Positions 32,836 to 42,478 of a DNA stretch of 64,000 bases are shown here, in pieces. A model generated the notes under the pieces. The model was not told the origin of the DNA and did no database searches. It saw only the letters and a list, made by a program, of their open reading frames with translations. The position numbers and the translations under genes are program-made. This DNA is from Bacteroidales bacterium SW299 (GTDB lineage Bacteria; Bacteroidota; Bacteroidia; Bacteroidales; Bacteroidaceae): positions 1 to 64,000 of the forward strand of contig SDWH01000014.1 in the NCBI GenBank assembly GCA_019550975.1. The letters run 5' to 3'. Each line of letters begins with the position of its first letter. The first letter of the stretch is position 1.

Positions 32836-34332
32836 ATGAATTTCAATTTTATTTCGGCGGTTGAGGCCGCCCATGTGATAAAGAACGGGGATATTGTCGG
32901 ACTTAGCGGGTTTACTCCTGCGGGAAGTCCGAAAGCTGTGATGGCAGAGGTGGCGAAAATGGCGGAAGAAAAGCATGCGAAGGGCGAGGAGTTTCAGATA
33001 GGATTGATAACTGGAGCCTCGACGGGCGATTCGTGTGACGGGACGCTTACACGCGCCCATGCCCTTAAGTTTCGCGCTCCTTATACAACTAACGCAGATT
33101 TCCGCAAAGCGGTAAACAACGGAGAAATCAATTATACTGACATTCATCTTTCGCAAGTGGCTCAGCGTTTGCGCTCCGGCTTTCTGGGTCATGTGAACGT
33201 TGCGGTGATCGAGGCCTGCGAAATAACAGAAGACGGACGGGTATATCTGACCGCCGGTGTGGGCATCACGCCAACCATTGCGCGTTTGGCCGATAAGGTG
33301 ATTATCGAACTGAACGCGGCTCATAGCAAGAAACTTATCGGCATTCACGACCTGTATGAAATGGAGCGTCCGCCTTACCGCCGTCCGATTCCCATCGTGC
33401 GTCCGAGCGACCGTATCGGTCTGCCTTATGTCCAGTTGGATTTGAGCAAGCTGGTAGGCATCGTTGAAACGAACATGCCTGACGAGGCGCGCGGATTTCA
33501 TGAGCCGGATGCCGTTACTGAAAAGATTGGCCAGAACGTGGCCGAATTTCTGTCGGCAGACATGAAGAGAGGAATCATCCCTTCTACTTTCCTTCCTTTG
33601 CAGTCGGGAGTAGGAAATATAGCCAATGCCGTGCTGAGCGCATTGGGAAAAGACCAAAGCATTCCGCCTTTTGAAATGTATACGGAAGTGATTCAGAATT
33701 CTGTTATCAAGCTGATAAAAGAAGGCCGGGTGAAGTTCGGAAGCACCTGCTCGCTGAGTGTGACGAATGATTGTCTGGAAGATATCTACGATAATATGGA
33801 TTTCTTCCGCCATAAGCTGGTTCTCCGCCCGTCCGAAATATCCAATTGTCCGGAAGTTGTACGCCGCATCGGTGTAATAACCATGAATACGGCTATTGAG
33901 GCCGATATTTATGGCAATGTCAACTCTACGCACATTTGCGGGACGAAAATGATGAACGGTATCGGAGGCTCGGGTGATTTCACACGCAGTGCTTACATTT
34001 CTATTTTTTCTTGTCCTTCAACGGCGAAAGGCGGGTGTATCAGCTCGATTGTTCCGATGGTTTCTCATCTTGACCATAGCGAGCACTCGGTCAATGTGAT
34101 CATAACTGAACAGGGTGTGGCTGATTTGCGCGGAAAAAGTCCGATGGAACGTGCAAAAGCCATTATTGAGAATTGTGCGCATCCCGACTACAAGCAGTTG
34201 CTTTGGGATTACCTGAAGATTTCTACCAAAGGACAGACTTGCCATTGCCTGTCGGCTGCATTGGGAATGCATCAGGTGTTCCTGAAGAAAGGGGATATGC
34301 GTCTGACCGACTGGGCTGACTTCCCTGCATGA
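32836..34332 (+). CDS. acetyl-CoA hydrolase/transferase family protein (succinyl-CoA:acetate/propionate type)
   Basis: 498 residues of the CoA-transferase class that moves CoA between acetate, succinate or propionate through a glutamyl-CoA intermediate; relevant to succinate/propionate fermentation. The N-terminal half opens SAVEAAHVIKNGDIVGLSGF, the middle has PLQSGVGNIANAVLSALG (catalytic-region glycine motif), and the C-terminal half GIGGSGDFTRSAYISIF and VNVIITEQGVADLRGKSP. Length matches the cat1/AarC-like group. The exact acceptor acid is not determined by sequence. Confidence 0.93.
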   Translation: MNFNFISAVEAAHVIKNGDIVGLSGFTPAGSPKAVMAEVAKMAEEKHAKGEEFQIGLITGASTGDSCDGTLTRAHALKFRAPYTTNADFRKAVNNGEINYTDIHLSQVAQRLRSGFLGHVNVAVIEACEITEDGRVYLTAGVGITPTIARLADKVIIELNAAHSKKLIGIHDLYEMERPPYRRPIPIVRPSDRIGLPYVQLDLSKLVGIVETNMPDEARGFHEPDAVTEKIGQNVAEFLSADMKRGIIPSTFLPLQSGVGNIANAVLSALGKDQSIPPFEMYTEVIQNSVIKLIKEGRVKFGSTCSLSVTNDCLEDIYDNMDFFRHKLVLRPSEISNCPEVVRRIGVITMNTAIEADIYGNVNSTHICGTKMMNGIGGSGDFTRSAYISIFSCPSTAKGGCISSIVPMVSHLDHSEHSVNVIITEQGVADLRGKSPMERAKAIIENCAHPDYKQLLWDYLKISTKGQTCHCLSAALGMHQVFLKKGDMRLTDWADFPA

Positions 34333-34338
34333 TTTTTT

Positions 34339-34392
34339 GTTTGAACGCAGAAAGGCAAAGAATCCCGGATTCCCGTCTTTCTGCGTTCAAAC
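34339..34392. terminator. bidirectional terminator between CoA-transferase and PUL
   Basis: GTTTGAACGCAGAAAG (34339-34354) pairs perfectly over 16 bp with CTTTCTGCGTTCAAAC (34377-34392). It lies between the CoA-transferase stop and the stop of the GH2-GH53 gene and has T-runs on both sides. Confidence 0.9.
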
Positions 34393-34397
34393 AGTTT

Positions 34398-37300
34398 TCA
34401 GTTCTCTTTAAATGCTTCCATGATGGCTGTAGGACGGCCGTTTTCTGTAAAGGCTCCCAATACATACGGAGTAGGCTTGCATTCGGGTTCCCAATAAAAT
34501 ACGCCCTTGCAATGTCCGTCCGTATTGTTTTTTGCCTCCCGGATAATCCGGCTCAGTATTTCTTTTCCTTCTTCCGGTTTTGCCGATTCCATTCCGGTTT
34601 CCACTATCATTACGTCACATCCATATTTTCGGCTCACTTTGCGGATATTGTCCATGCACCGGACAATTGCTTCATCGGCCGACTTTACATGTTTGTACAT
34701 GATCGACCAGTATGGATAAAGCGACATGCCGATCATATCCCATTTTCCTCCGTTGGCCTTCAGACCGTCGAAGATGTAATTGTACAGATCGTTGTTGAAG
34801 CCGTTGTCCAGATGGACAATGGCAATGACATCAGGAAAAACAGACTTGGCGGCATCGTATCCGGCTGTAGTCAGCCCTGCATATTGTGCCATCTGTTTGC
34901 TTGCACGTCCCATTTCCCAAAGAAACCCGTCGCTGGTTTCGTTTCCTATCTGCACCCATTTGGGAGTGATGCCATTGTCTTTCAATAATTGCAGCACTTC
35001 TTTCGTATGAGAGGCGAGCGCTTTCTTCATGTCTTCGTATGAAAGTCCTTTCCATGCTTCGGGTACATTCTGTTTTGCCGGGTCGGCCCACCAGTCGCTG
35101 TAATGAAAGTCGACCATCAGATCCATTCCGTTTGCCTTGGCGCGTTTGGCCAGAACAAGCATGTCTTCTTTGCTGCTCCATCCGTCTTTCGGATTCACCC
35201 ATACGCGCAGACGGATGGCATTCAATCCCAGTTCTTTCATCAATGCTGTACATTCGCGTTCTTCTCCCTTTGAATTATAGAAACGATGTCCTTCTGATTC
35301 AAGTTGTGTAGTCCAGCTTATGTCAGCTCCTTTATAGAAAGTGTCCTCCACAATTTTCCCTGAAGAAGAGGAGGTCGTTGCGGTTGCTTGCGGGTATTCT
35401 GTCTTTATTTGGATCTTCCCGGCTTTAATGCCTTTGGCGGTTGCCTGTAGTTCCATTATACCGGCTTCCTCTTCGGCCTGCACGATGATTGTCAGCATCC
35501 CGTTGAATGCGTGCATTTGCGGGAGATGGAAAAGGTCGAGGCAAGCCGGATCACCATTGGCAGAAGCACGGTATTTTCCCTTGCCTTTTACCTTGAAACT
35601 AACCAGCCTTCCATCGGTGGGGCAGAGATTGCCGTTCTTGTCCACAATCCGCAATGTGACATATGCCAGATCTTTTCCGTCGGCTTTCAAAGTACTCCGG
35701 CTGCTTGTCAGTTCGATGTGATGAGGTTTTCCGGCCGTGCGGACTATTTTTTCGGCTACAGCCTTTCCTTTATCGTCGTAAGCCACCACTTTTACTTCTC
35801 CCGGAGTATAGGGAACGTCCATCCACATCAGGCGGTACCGGCGTTGCAGCCAGAGTGAATCTTTTCCCTGCAAAGCCTTGCTTTCCTCACGGGTGAGTTT
35901 GTGCTGTTTGCCGTAGCTTTTTCCATTGACGAAGAGTTCAGCTTCAGGATAGCTGGTGTATACAAATACAGGCGTATTTTCTCCTTCTCTTCCATGCCAG
36001 TTCCAGTGAGGCAAGACATGCAGGGTGGGCGATTCTTTATTCCAAAGACTGCGGTAAAGATAGTAGCGGTCTTTGGGCAGACTTGCCAAATCGATGATTC
36101 CGAAAAGTGAACTGTGGCTGGGCCAGGCATCGGTATCATAGGGAGAAGGCTCGCCCAGATAGTCGAATCCTGTCCATACAAATTGGCCGATGGTCCAGGG
36201 ATAGTCGTCTGCCAAGGCGAGGTCTTCATCCGGGACATTGCTCCATGAACAATGTTCCAGGTCATATCCCGTTGACTGGTGGTCGTCGTATATGGCTGTA
36301 TGTTGTTTGATAACCGGAAATTTGTATACGCCCCGTGAACTGACCGTCGAGGAAGTTTCGGATCCCAGCACCAGATTTTGGGGCAGACGGTTATAGGCTT
36401 CCTGATAGCGGTGTGCGCGGTAATTGAATCCGGGGATATCTATCATGGCAGCAAATCCATTGTCAAGCACACAGCTCACCTGATCCATTCCGCAAGTGAC
36501 AGGGCGTGTGGGATCTTCCCGATGACAGATGTCCTGCAAGAATTTGGCTACTTTGTAGCCTTCCGGACTGCATTGGGTGGGCACTTCGTTTCCGATGCTC
36601 CACATCACTACACACGGGTTGTTGCGGTAATGATGCAACATGTTGATCATGTCTTTTTCCGCCCATTCGTTGAAATAGCGGTGATAGCCATTCTCGCATT
36701 TGGCGATGTCCCATTCATCAAAAGGTTCAATCATCATCATGAATCCCATTTCGTCGCAAAGCTCAACCAGTTCGGGGGCAGGCATGTTGTGAGATGTGCG
36801 GATAGCGTCGCATCCCATATCCTTCAGCATGACAAGCTGGTGGCGCAAGGCAGAAACATTGATTGCCGCTCCCAGCGGACCCAAGTCGTGGTGATTGCAT
36901 ACCCCTTGAAACTTGCGGTGCTTTCCGTTGAGGTAGAATCCCTTGTCGGCAATAAATTCGATGGAGCGGATTCCGAAACGGGTGGCATAGCTGTCGAGCA
37001 ATGTTTCTCCTTTATAGATTTTTGAAACAGCACGATAAAGTGCAGGTGATTCGGGTGACCAGAGTTTCGGCTTTTCTACAATGAAATTCTGTGTGAAAGG
37101 TTGTCCGTGGTTGATATATCCTTTATTTTTCTTGGTAGCAACCGTTTTTCCTTCAGGAGAAATGATGTCCGTTATAACCGTCAGCTCCATGCCTTCCGCG
37201 TTTTCGATGGAAGTTTTCAGGCAAACCGAGGCGTAGTCTTCTGCAACATGAGGAGTTGTAAGCTGCGTTCCCCATACCGGCACATGGATTTTCCCGGTTG

Positions 37301-37871
37301 TTATAACGTGTACATTGCGGTAAAGTCCGGCTCCCGGGTACCAGCGTGATGATTGCGGACGGTTCTCCAGTCGGACAGCAAGCACGTTGTCTTTTCCATT
37401 CCCGTTGAGCAGAGAAGTGACATTGCAATGGAATGAGTTGTATCCCAACGGCCAGAAACAAGCCTCTTTTCCGTTTACATAGACACGCGCCTCACTCATG
37501 GCTCCGTCGAACACCAATGTGGTCTGTTTCCCTGGTTCTGAATTGAACGTTGTGCGATACCATCCCACCCCTACATACGGCAGTCCTCCCGTGCGTCCGG
37601 TTTTGACAGAAGCCTGCGTTTCGAAGTTTTGTGTTACGGCTACGTTCTGCAAGTCGTTGTTCCTGTCGAAAGGGCCGTAGATGGCCCAATCGTGAGGAAC
37701 AGTAACTTCTTCCCATTTATCATCGTTGAATCCAACGGTCTGCGCGTTCTCTATATCTCCTTTCGTGAATTTCCAGCCTTTTTCCAAAGTCTGTTCCGAG
37801 CGCTGTGCGAATGTTGTACAGACGCATCCCAGAAAAAAAACTGTCGCAAGCAGAAGTTTTTTGTGCTTCAT
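34398..37871 (-). CDS. GH2 beta-galactosidase fused to GH53 endo-galactanase
   Basis: 1157 residues with an N-terminal signal (MKHKKLLLATVFFLGCVCTT; cleavage near TFAQ, or a lipobox ending at C16). About 25-300 are the GH2 sugar-binding and immunoglobulin-like domains; about 300-610 the GH2 TIM barrel with acid/base in VVMWSIGNEVPTQ (E about 429) and nucleophile in VLGSETSSTVSSRG (E about 505); then DUF4982 and a Glyco_hydro2_C5-like domain (about 640-815). Residues about 835-1157 are a complete GH53 domain with acid/base in WVQIGNETSDG (E about 978) and nucleophile in MIVETGMES (E about 1091). It joins exo-beta-galactosidase to endo-beta-1,4-galactanase in one chain. It is the last gene of the PUL, 49 bases after the separate GH53 gene. 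Confidence 0.93.
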   Translation of the reverse strand: MKHKKLLLATVFFLGCVCTTFAQRSEQTLEKGWKFTKGDIENAQTVGFNDDKWEEVTVPHDWAIYGPFDRNNDLQNVAVTQNFETQASVKTGRTGGLPYVGVGWYRTTFNSEPGKQTTLVFDGAMSEARVYVNGKEACFWPLGYNSFHCNVTSLLNGNGKDNVLAVRLENRPQSSRWYPGAGLYRNVHVITTGKIHVPVWGTQLTTPHVAEDYASVCLKTSIENAEGMELTVITDIISPEGKTVATKKNKGYINHGQPFTQNFIVEKPKLWSPESPALYRAVSKIYKGETLLDSYATRFGIRSIEFIADKGFYLNGKHRKFQGVCNHHDLGPLGAAINVSALRHQLVMLKDMGCDAIRTSHNMPAPELVELCDEMGFMMMIEPFDEWDIAKCENGYHRYFNEWAEKDMINMLHHYRNNPCVVMWSIGNEVPTQCSPEGYKVAKFLQDICHREDPTRPVTCGMDQVSCVLDNGFAAMIDIPGFNYRAHRYQEAYNRLPQNLVLGSETSSTVSSRGVYKFPVIKQHTAIYDDHQSTGYDLEHCSWSNVPDEDLALADDYPWTIGQFVWTGFDYLGEPSPYDTDAWPSHSSLFGIIDLASLPKDRYYLYRSLWNKESPTLHVLPHWNWHGREGENTPVFVYTSYPEAELFVNGKSYGKQHKLTREESKALQGKDSLWLQRRYRLMWMDVPYTPGEVKVVAYDDKGKAVAEKIVRTAGKPHHIELTSSRSTLKADGKDLAYVTLRIVDKNGNLCPTDGRLVSFKVKGKGKYRASANGDPACLDLFHLPQMHAFNGMLTIIVQAEEEAGIMELQATAKGIKAGKIQIKTEYPQATATTSSSSGKIVEDTFYKGADISWTTQLESEGHRFYNSKGEERECTALMKELGLNAIRLRVWVNPKDGWSSKEDMLVLAKRAKANGMDLMVDFHYSDWWADPAKQNVPEAWKGLSYEDMKKALASHTKEVLQLLKDNGITPKWVQIGNETSDGFLWEMGRASKQMAQYAGLTTAGYDAAKSVFPDVIAIVHLDNGFNNDLYNYIFDGLKANGGKWDMIGMSLYPYWSIMYKHVKSADEAIVRCMDNIRKVSRKYGCDVMIVETGMESAKPEEGKEILSRIIREAKNNTDGHCKGVFYWEPECKPTPYVLGAFTENGRPTAIMEAFKEN

Positions 37872-37920
37872 GGTTTTAAAGTTTGAGTTGGTATAAAATT
37901 ACGGAAAAACGTTCAGTTTT

Positions 37921-39042
37921 TCAATCCCTTTTAAATGCGTTCAATGAGGTCATTGGACGTCCGTCATCATCAAACATTCCTTTGTGATAGCTTTTCCAGC
38001 CTCCATAGCATTGGGGTTCCCATGCGAATACGCCCAGACAACCTTCTACTTGTTTTGCTTTTGTGATAAAATCAGTGTAGAAAGCTTCGGCTTCTTCGTA
38101 GTTCCATGGAATGCCGATTTCGCACATCATGACTTTTGTGCTGTATTTTTCGATGAGCGCTTTCATGTTGGCGATACAGGCATCGTTCTGTTGCATCCAG
38201 GTGTTTCCGTTTTCATCAATGGGATTCCACTCCGTCAGGCCGTTTGTATCGCTTGGGTCTTCGCCCGGATAGAGCGACATGCCGATGATATCCCATTTGG
38301 CATTTGCTGCTTTCAAGGCATCAAACAGCCCGTTGTAATATTGTGGCCGGTTGCCTTTGTCAATATGGATGATAACCTGTGCATCGGGGTATACTGTCTT
38401 TACCGCATCATACCCCGCATTGATGAGTTGGGCGAAGTTGGCGGCGTTGCTATAGTCGTATTCTGTGAATCCGTCGTTCCAAAGCATACCGTAACGGGTT
38501 TCATTGCCTACCTGTACCCATTCTACATCAATGTTCTGGGCTTTCAGTGCAGACAGGACATCTGTTGTATGGTCTGCTACAGCCTGTTCCAGTTCGGTAA
38601 GCGAATAGTTTTCCCATGCCACCGGTTTCTTTTGGTCACCCGGATCCGCCCATTCGTCGCTGTAATGGAAGTCAATCATCAGGCGGTAGCCTAACTGACT
38701 TGCTCTCCACGCCTTTACCAGTACGTCCTGTTTGTTGCACCATCCGTCGGTTGGATTTACCCACACGCGCAGGCGGACGGAATTCATGCCAAGTTCGCGG
38801 AGCAGTTCCATGCATTCGCGTTCCACTCCCGTAGAGTCGTAGAATCTGCGTCCGCTGGCTTCCATCTCGGTAAGCCAGCTTATGTCAGCTCCGCGTGCGA
38901 AGCCTGTCATGTCATAACCTCCCGTCGGGTCCGTGTTTTCCGGCTGTTCCGGGAAGGTCGGGTTATCATCATCGTTGCAAGAAACGGTTGTCAAGCCGCA
39001 AAGGAGGATGAAACTCATCCACCAGGTTTTTATCTTTTTCAT
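37921..39042 (-). CDS. GH53 endo-beta-1,4-galactanase lipoprotein
   Basis: 373 residues. A lipoprotein signal ends at TTVSC, followed directly by NDDDNPT, an acidic surface-export signal, so it is probably on the cell surface. The GH53 barrel (about residues 45-370) has GADISWLTEMEASGRRFYD, the RLRVWVNPTDGW strand, acid/base in WVQVGNETRYG (E about 192) and nucleophile in MCEIGIPWN (E about 308). It is paralogous to the GH53 half of the fusion. It would cut pectic galactan outside the cell. It lies between the SusE-like and fusion genes. Confidence 0.95.
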   Translation of the reverse strand: MKKIKTWWMSFILLCGLTTVSCNDDDNPTFPEQPENTDPTGGYDMTGFARGADISWLTEMEASGRRFYDSTGVERECMELLRELGMNSVRLRVWVNPTDGWCNKQDVLVKAWRASQLGYRLMIDFHYSDEWADPGDQKKPVAWENYSLTELEQAVADHTTDVLSALKAQNIDVEWVQVGNETRYGMLWNDGFTEYDYSNAANFAQLINAGYDAVKTVYPDAQVIIHIDKGNRPQYYNGLFDALKAANAKWDIIGMSLYPGEDPSDTNGLTEWNPIDENGNTWMQQNDACIANMKALIEKYSTKVMMCEIGIPWNYEEAEAFYTDFITKAKQVEGCLGVFAWEPQCYGGWKSYHKGMFDDDGRPMTSLNAFKRD

Positions 39043-39057
39043 AATGTAATTCTGTTT

Positions 39058-40785
39058 TTAGTTGTTTTCAGTATAACTCCATGTCATAGTGGTGAGATTG
39101 ACTGTAATGGTAAGATTCGGTGTTACTCCCCATTCGTATCCGTAGATCCAAAGCGGACTTCCGAAACTGTTTGCTTCGAGCGATGTGCCATTCTGATTGG
39201 TTTCGCTCCATGTCGTTCCGTAGAGTGTTCCGTCTTCGCCAACGAACACAAAGTCAAAATCATAATAGCTGTTGAACGTGCCTGTAAAGATATTTTCTGA
39301 AGTTTCTTCTAGTTCAATGACCAAGTCACTTATTGTCCATGTATCTCTGTTGAATTTGTACATTGACATGTTGCCTGTGCCGGTTCCAATCGGTTCGTAT
39401 CTCCATGTCATTTCGCTTAGGTTCACTGTGATGGAAACGGCTCCAGATCCGTCAAACCAGATATTCCATTTGTCATCGGCAGAAGAAAGTTTCGAGTTGT
39501 CGGTCGGATCGCATCCGTACCATACCCCGTTCGTTCTGTCCACTATGTTGATTTCACTGCGATATTCGCCGGAATATGTTCCGGTATAAATACCATTCGC
39601 ACTATCAGTAAGGCGAAGAGTTGTCATGAAGGTTTCGCTTCCATCATTAGAATAACATACAACATCCAAGGTTTCCGGATATGTCACAGGGATCTCTGCT
39701 CCACCTGCTTCAACCGTCACTGTCCAGTTTGTCGGGTCGGACAGATTCAGACGAATTGTACATTCTCCTGCCTGAGGAACTTCCACGTTGATGCTTCCTG
39801 CCGTTTCTGCAAGCGACAGACTTTCACCGTTCATGGCGAAAGCAATAGATGTTGATTGTCCTGAATCTGTTCCGGTAGTAGCATTGAACTGTTCCCCTTG
39901 TCCGGAAATAGTTATTGTCCGGCTTTCAGCTCCATCTGCTGTGAAGGTTGCCAGCCATTCATTGCTGCTTTCATTCAACGTCATGGCTACGTCCTCACCC
40001 GCAAGGCCGCTGACCGTGAGCGAAGAAACATGAAGCGCACTCCATTCTTCATCTTGTGTGTTGACTGTTACATAGTAACATCCGCTTGCATTGGGGTACC
40101 ACATATTCCATTGGGTAGATTCATTTGAAAGAACGAAGGGCTTTCCATCTTCACCGATGTTTCCCCAAACCATTCCGTTTCCTTCGCGCATATAGAAGTT
40201 CTCCCAAGCATTAGCCACAATAAATCCTGAGTAAATTCCGTCTGCATTTGCCGAATAAAGAGTTTCGCCAGTAGCATTTTTGCTTGCGTCCAATATGATT
40301 CCTGTATTCATATCCATTTCATACGGAGTGACATTCACTTTCACCACATTGCTGTATGCAGAAGGTATATTGGTTCCCGTTGCACTTCCCAAACGGAAAT
40401 AGATGGCATTCGACTGGCCGATTGTTGCACCTACCGTATTTGCGATTGTATTCAATTCTGCTCCTGTAAAGGCGTGTGACAAGGAAGTGGTTTCTGTTTC
40501 AGACACAGTACCGGAAAAATCTTCCGACAAAGACGCTTCAAGGCTGGCTACTACTTTGGCAGCCGTTCCTACATTTTCATCGCTGATTACGATTGTTTGG
40601 TCTGTCCATGCGAACGAGAGAACGATTTGCTGCGCAACGTCTGCGTTTAATGTCACATCGGTTGTGGATGCGATCAGTTCGTTGCCGCTCAAACTCTGCA
40701 AATAGATCTTGTCGCCGTCCTCCTCACACGATGTAAAGGAGAGCAAAGTTGCGATTACGGCAAACAGGTATTTTATCGTTTTCAT
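39058..40785 (-). CDS. SusE-like surface glycan-binding lipoprotein (DUF5114 type)
   Basis: 575 residues. The lipoprotein signal MKTIKYLFAVIATLLSFTSC is followed by EEDGDKIY, an acidic export signal. An N-terminal SusE-like domain (LNADVAQQIVLSFAWTD, about residues 45-160) is followed by several repeated beta-sandwich modules ending in a Trp-rich unit with repeated TVNLxxMTW (for example ITVNLSEMTWRYEP and ITVNLTTMTWSYTE), fitting the SusE/DUF5114 surface binding proteins. It probably holds galactan at the surface for the SusC/SusD transporter. Expressed between susD and GH53. Confidence 0.88.
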   Translation of the reverse strand: MKTIKYLFAVIATLLSFTSCEEDGDKIYLQSLSGNELIASTTDVTLNADVAQQIVLSFAWTDQTIVISDENVGTAAKVVASLEASLSEDFSGTVSETETTSLSHAFTGAELNTIANTVGATIGQSNAIYFRLGSATGTNIPSAYSNVVKVNVTPYEMDMNTGIILDASKNATGETLYSANADGIYSGFIVANAWENFYMREGNGMVWGNIGEDGKPFVLSNESTQWNMWYPNASGCYYVTVNTQDEEWSALHVSSLTVSGLAGEDVAMTLNESSNEWLATFTADGAESRTITISGQGEQFNATTGTDSGQSTSIAFAMNGESLSLAETAGSINVEVPQAGECTIRLNLSDPTNWTVTVEAGGAEIPVTYPETLDVVCYSNDGSETFMTTLRLTDSANGIYTGTYSGEYRSEINIVDRTNGVWYGCDPTDNSKLSSADDKWNIWFDGSGAVSITVNLSEMTWRYEPIGTGTGNMSMYKFNRDTWTISDLVIELEETSENIFTGTFNSYYDFDFVFVGEDGTLYGTTWSETNQNGTSLEANSFGSPLWIYGYEWGVTPNLTITVNLTTMTWSYTENN

Positions 40786-40805
40786 TGTAACTTTGATTTA
40801 TACGG

Positions 40806-42386
40806 TTAATAATTTTCGTTATACAGATTCGGATTTGCCGTAAGTTCAGTCGACGGGATGGGGTAGATGTTGAATTTGCTGTCCACTGAAGTCCCGCTTG
40901 ACGAGCCTCCTTTCCATTCCCAAAGCTTATCGGCTGTAGTGAATCGGTTGAAGCGTATCAGGTCTGTACGGCGTGTGCTTTCCCAATAAAGCTCGCGGCA
41001 ACGCTCATCAAGATAGAAGTCGGTATTAAGGTCGGCTTCTGTCACGTTCTCACTGGTGTCGCCGAACGCACGTTCACGCAATTCGTTCACATATCCCATT
41101 GCTGTTGTGGCGTTTCCTCCTTGTCCGCCTCTGGCAACGGCTTCACCATACATTAAATATACGTCTGCCAGACGGAAGAGCGGATAATCAGTGTTTGCAC
41201 CGTTTTCTGCCGTATTTGATGCGGATTGTCCGTCATCGGTCAGATTGGTCCATTTCGTTACCAGCCATCCGGTTGACTGGTCGTCCATGGCCGTTACTTC
41301 CTGCGTCTGTCCTTCCTTGAAAAACATGCCTCTTCGGTCGTCGGGGTCAAACACCTCTGATGCCGTCTGACGGATTCTCATGTTTCCCCAGCCGTTGGCA
41401 GCACCATAGTCAGCCGGCTGCTGTGCGGTAGAAGTATTGCTGATTGCTCCGCACACCATATAAGTTCCCGCTCCCCATGAAACCGTAGTTGTAGCGTCAA
41501 TCGGGAGTGTGAAGATGATTTCGTTGGTGCGCAAGTGATTGTCTGCATTGAAAAGCTTGCTGTAGTCTGTTTCCAGCGAGTATCCTTGAGCTATGGCATT
41601 GTTGCAGGCCGTGATGCATTCTGTGTATTTGGCTTCGTTGATATACACTTCTGCATTCAGATACATCTTTGCCAGCAAGGTATAGGCAGCACCTTTCGAT
41701 GCACGTCCGTAGGGGCAGTCGGCTCTGTCGAGCAACAAATTCGAACCTTCAGTGAGGTCGGTAAGTTCATCCTCAATGAAGTCGAAGATCTGCTGCGCCG
41801 TATAGCGTGGAGGAATATAGCTTCCCACCGGATCATTTTCCGTAACGAAAGGAATGTTGCGGAAGAAGTCCATTGCGTGATAATAGAACAGAGCGCGGAG
41901 GAAACGGGCTTCCGCACGGTATTGGCGGATTGTGTTCTGGTCTTCCGCGCTGAACGAAGCGATGCTTTCTTCCGTAGCGTTGCGCAGGAATTCATTGCAA
42001 AGCGCGATGTTGTAATAGATGCGGTAATACATGTCCGACACCCATGAGTCGTTTGCATCCCACGAAAGGTTGTTGATGTCAGTCAGGTTCTCGCCGCTCA
42101 GCCACGTATAAGCCACTTCGTCGGTGCAGACTTCCTGCAGGTTGAAGAAGCAGCGCGAATAGTCCTGGCCGTTATTGGTAGACAAGTCTGCACTTCCGTT
42201 TTTTTCTTGTCCGTTGGTCACCATGGACGTATAAATTTTCGCCAATACCTGGAAATAGCTTTCCGGAGTGTGGTAGATGCTTTCGGAGGTGGTTTCCGTA
42301 TGCGGATACTGGTTCAAGTCGTCCACGCAAGAAGGAGTCAGTACCGCTGTGCAGCAGATCAGTGCTGTGTATAATATCCTTTTCAT
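40806..42386 (-). CDS. susD: SusD/RagB family nutrient-binding lipoprotein
   Basis: 526 residues. Signal ending at LTPSC with VDDLNQYPH after it. The helical SusD fold is clear: EARFLRALFYYHAMDFFRNIPF (about residues 144-165), a TPR-like segment with GAAYTLLAKMYLNAEVYIN, and the C-terminal YPLFRLADVYLMYGEAVARGG and FYLDERCRELYWESTRRTDLIRF. It closes the SusC barrel as the surface lid for the substrate oligosaccharide. It follows susC by 92 bases. Confidence 0.97.
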   Translation of the reverse strand: MKRILYTALICCTAVLTPSCVDDLNQYPHTETTSESIYHTPESYFQVLAKIYTSMVTNGQEKNGSADLSTNNGQDYSRCFFNLQEVCTDEVAYTWLSGENLTDINNLSWDANDSWVSDMYYRIYYNIALCNEFLRNATEESIASFSAEDQNTIRQYRAEARFLRALFYYHAMDFFRNIPFVTENDPVGSYIPPRYTAQQIFDFIEDELTDLTEGSNLLLDRADCPYGRASKGAAYTLLAKMYLNAEVYINEAKYTECITACNNAIAQGYSLETDYSKLFNADNHLRTNEIIFTLPIDATTTVSWGAGTYMVCGAISNTSTAQQPADYGAANGWGNMRIRQTASEVFDPDDRRGMFFKEGQTQEVTAMDDQSTGWLVTKWTNLTDDGQSASNTAENGANTDYPLFRLADVYLMYGEAVARGGQGGNATTAMGYVNELRERAFGDTSENVTEADLNTDFYLDERCRELYWESTRRTDLIRFNRFTTADKLWEWKGGSSSGTSVDSKFNIYPIPSTELTANPNLYNENY

Positions 42387-42422
42387 TTTAGTATCGTTTG
42401 CTATTGTTGATATTTGACCGTT

Positions 42423-42443
42423 GACAGCTAACAGCCAGCTGTC
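42423..42443 (-). repeat. hairpin between susC and susD
   Basis: GACAGCT (42423-42429) pairs with AGCTGTC (42437-42443); CAGCTG and GCTGNNAG repeats extend the structure. With no T-run, it may stabilise or limit expression of the downstream genes in the PUL transcript. Confidence 0.6.
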
Positions 42444-42478
42444 AGCAGCCGGTTGTCAATTGTTGATTATCGGTTAGT

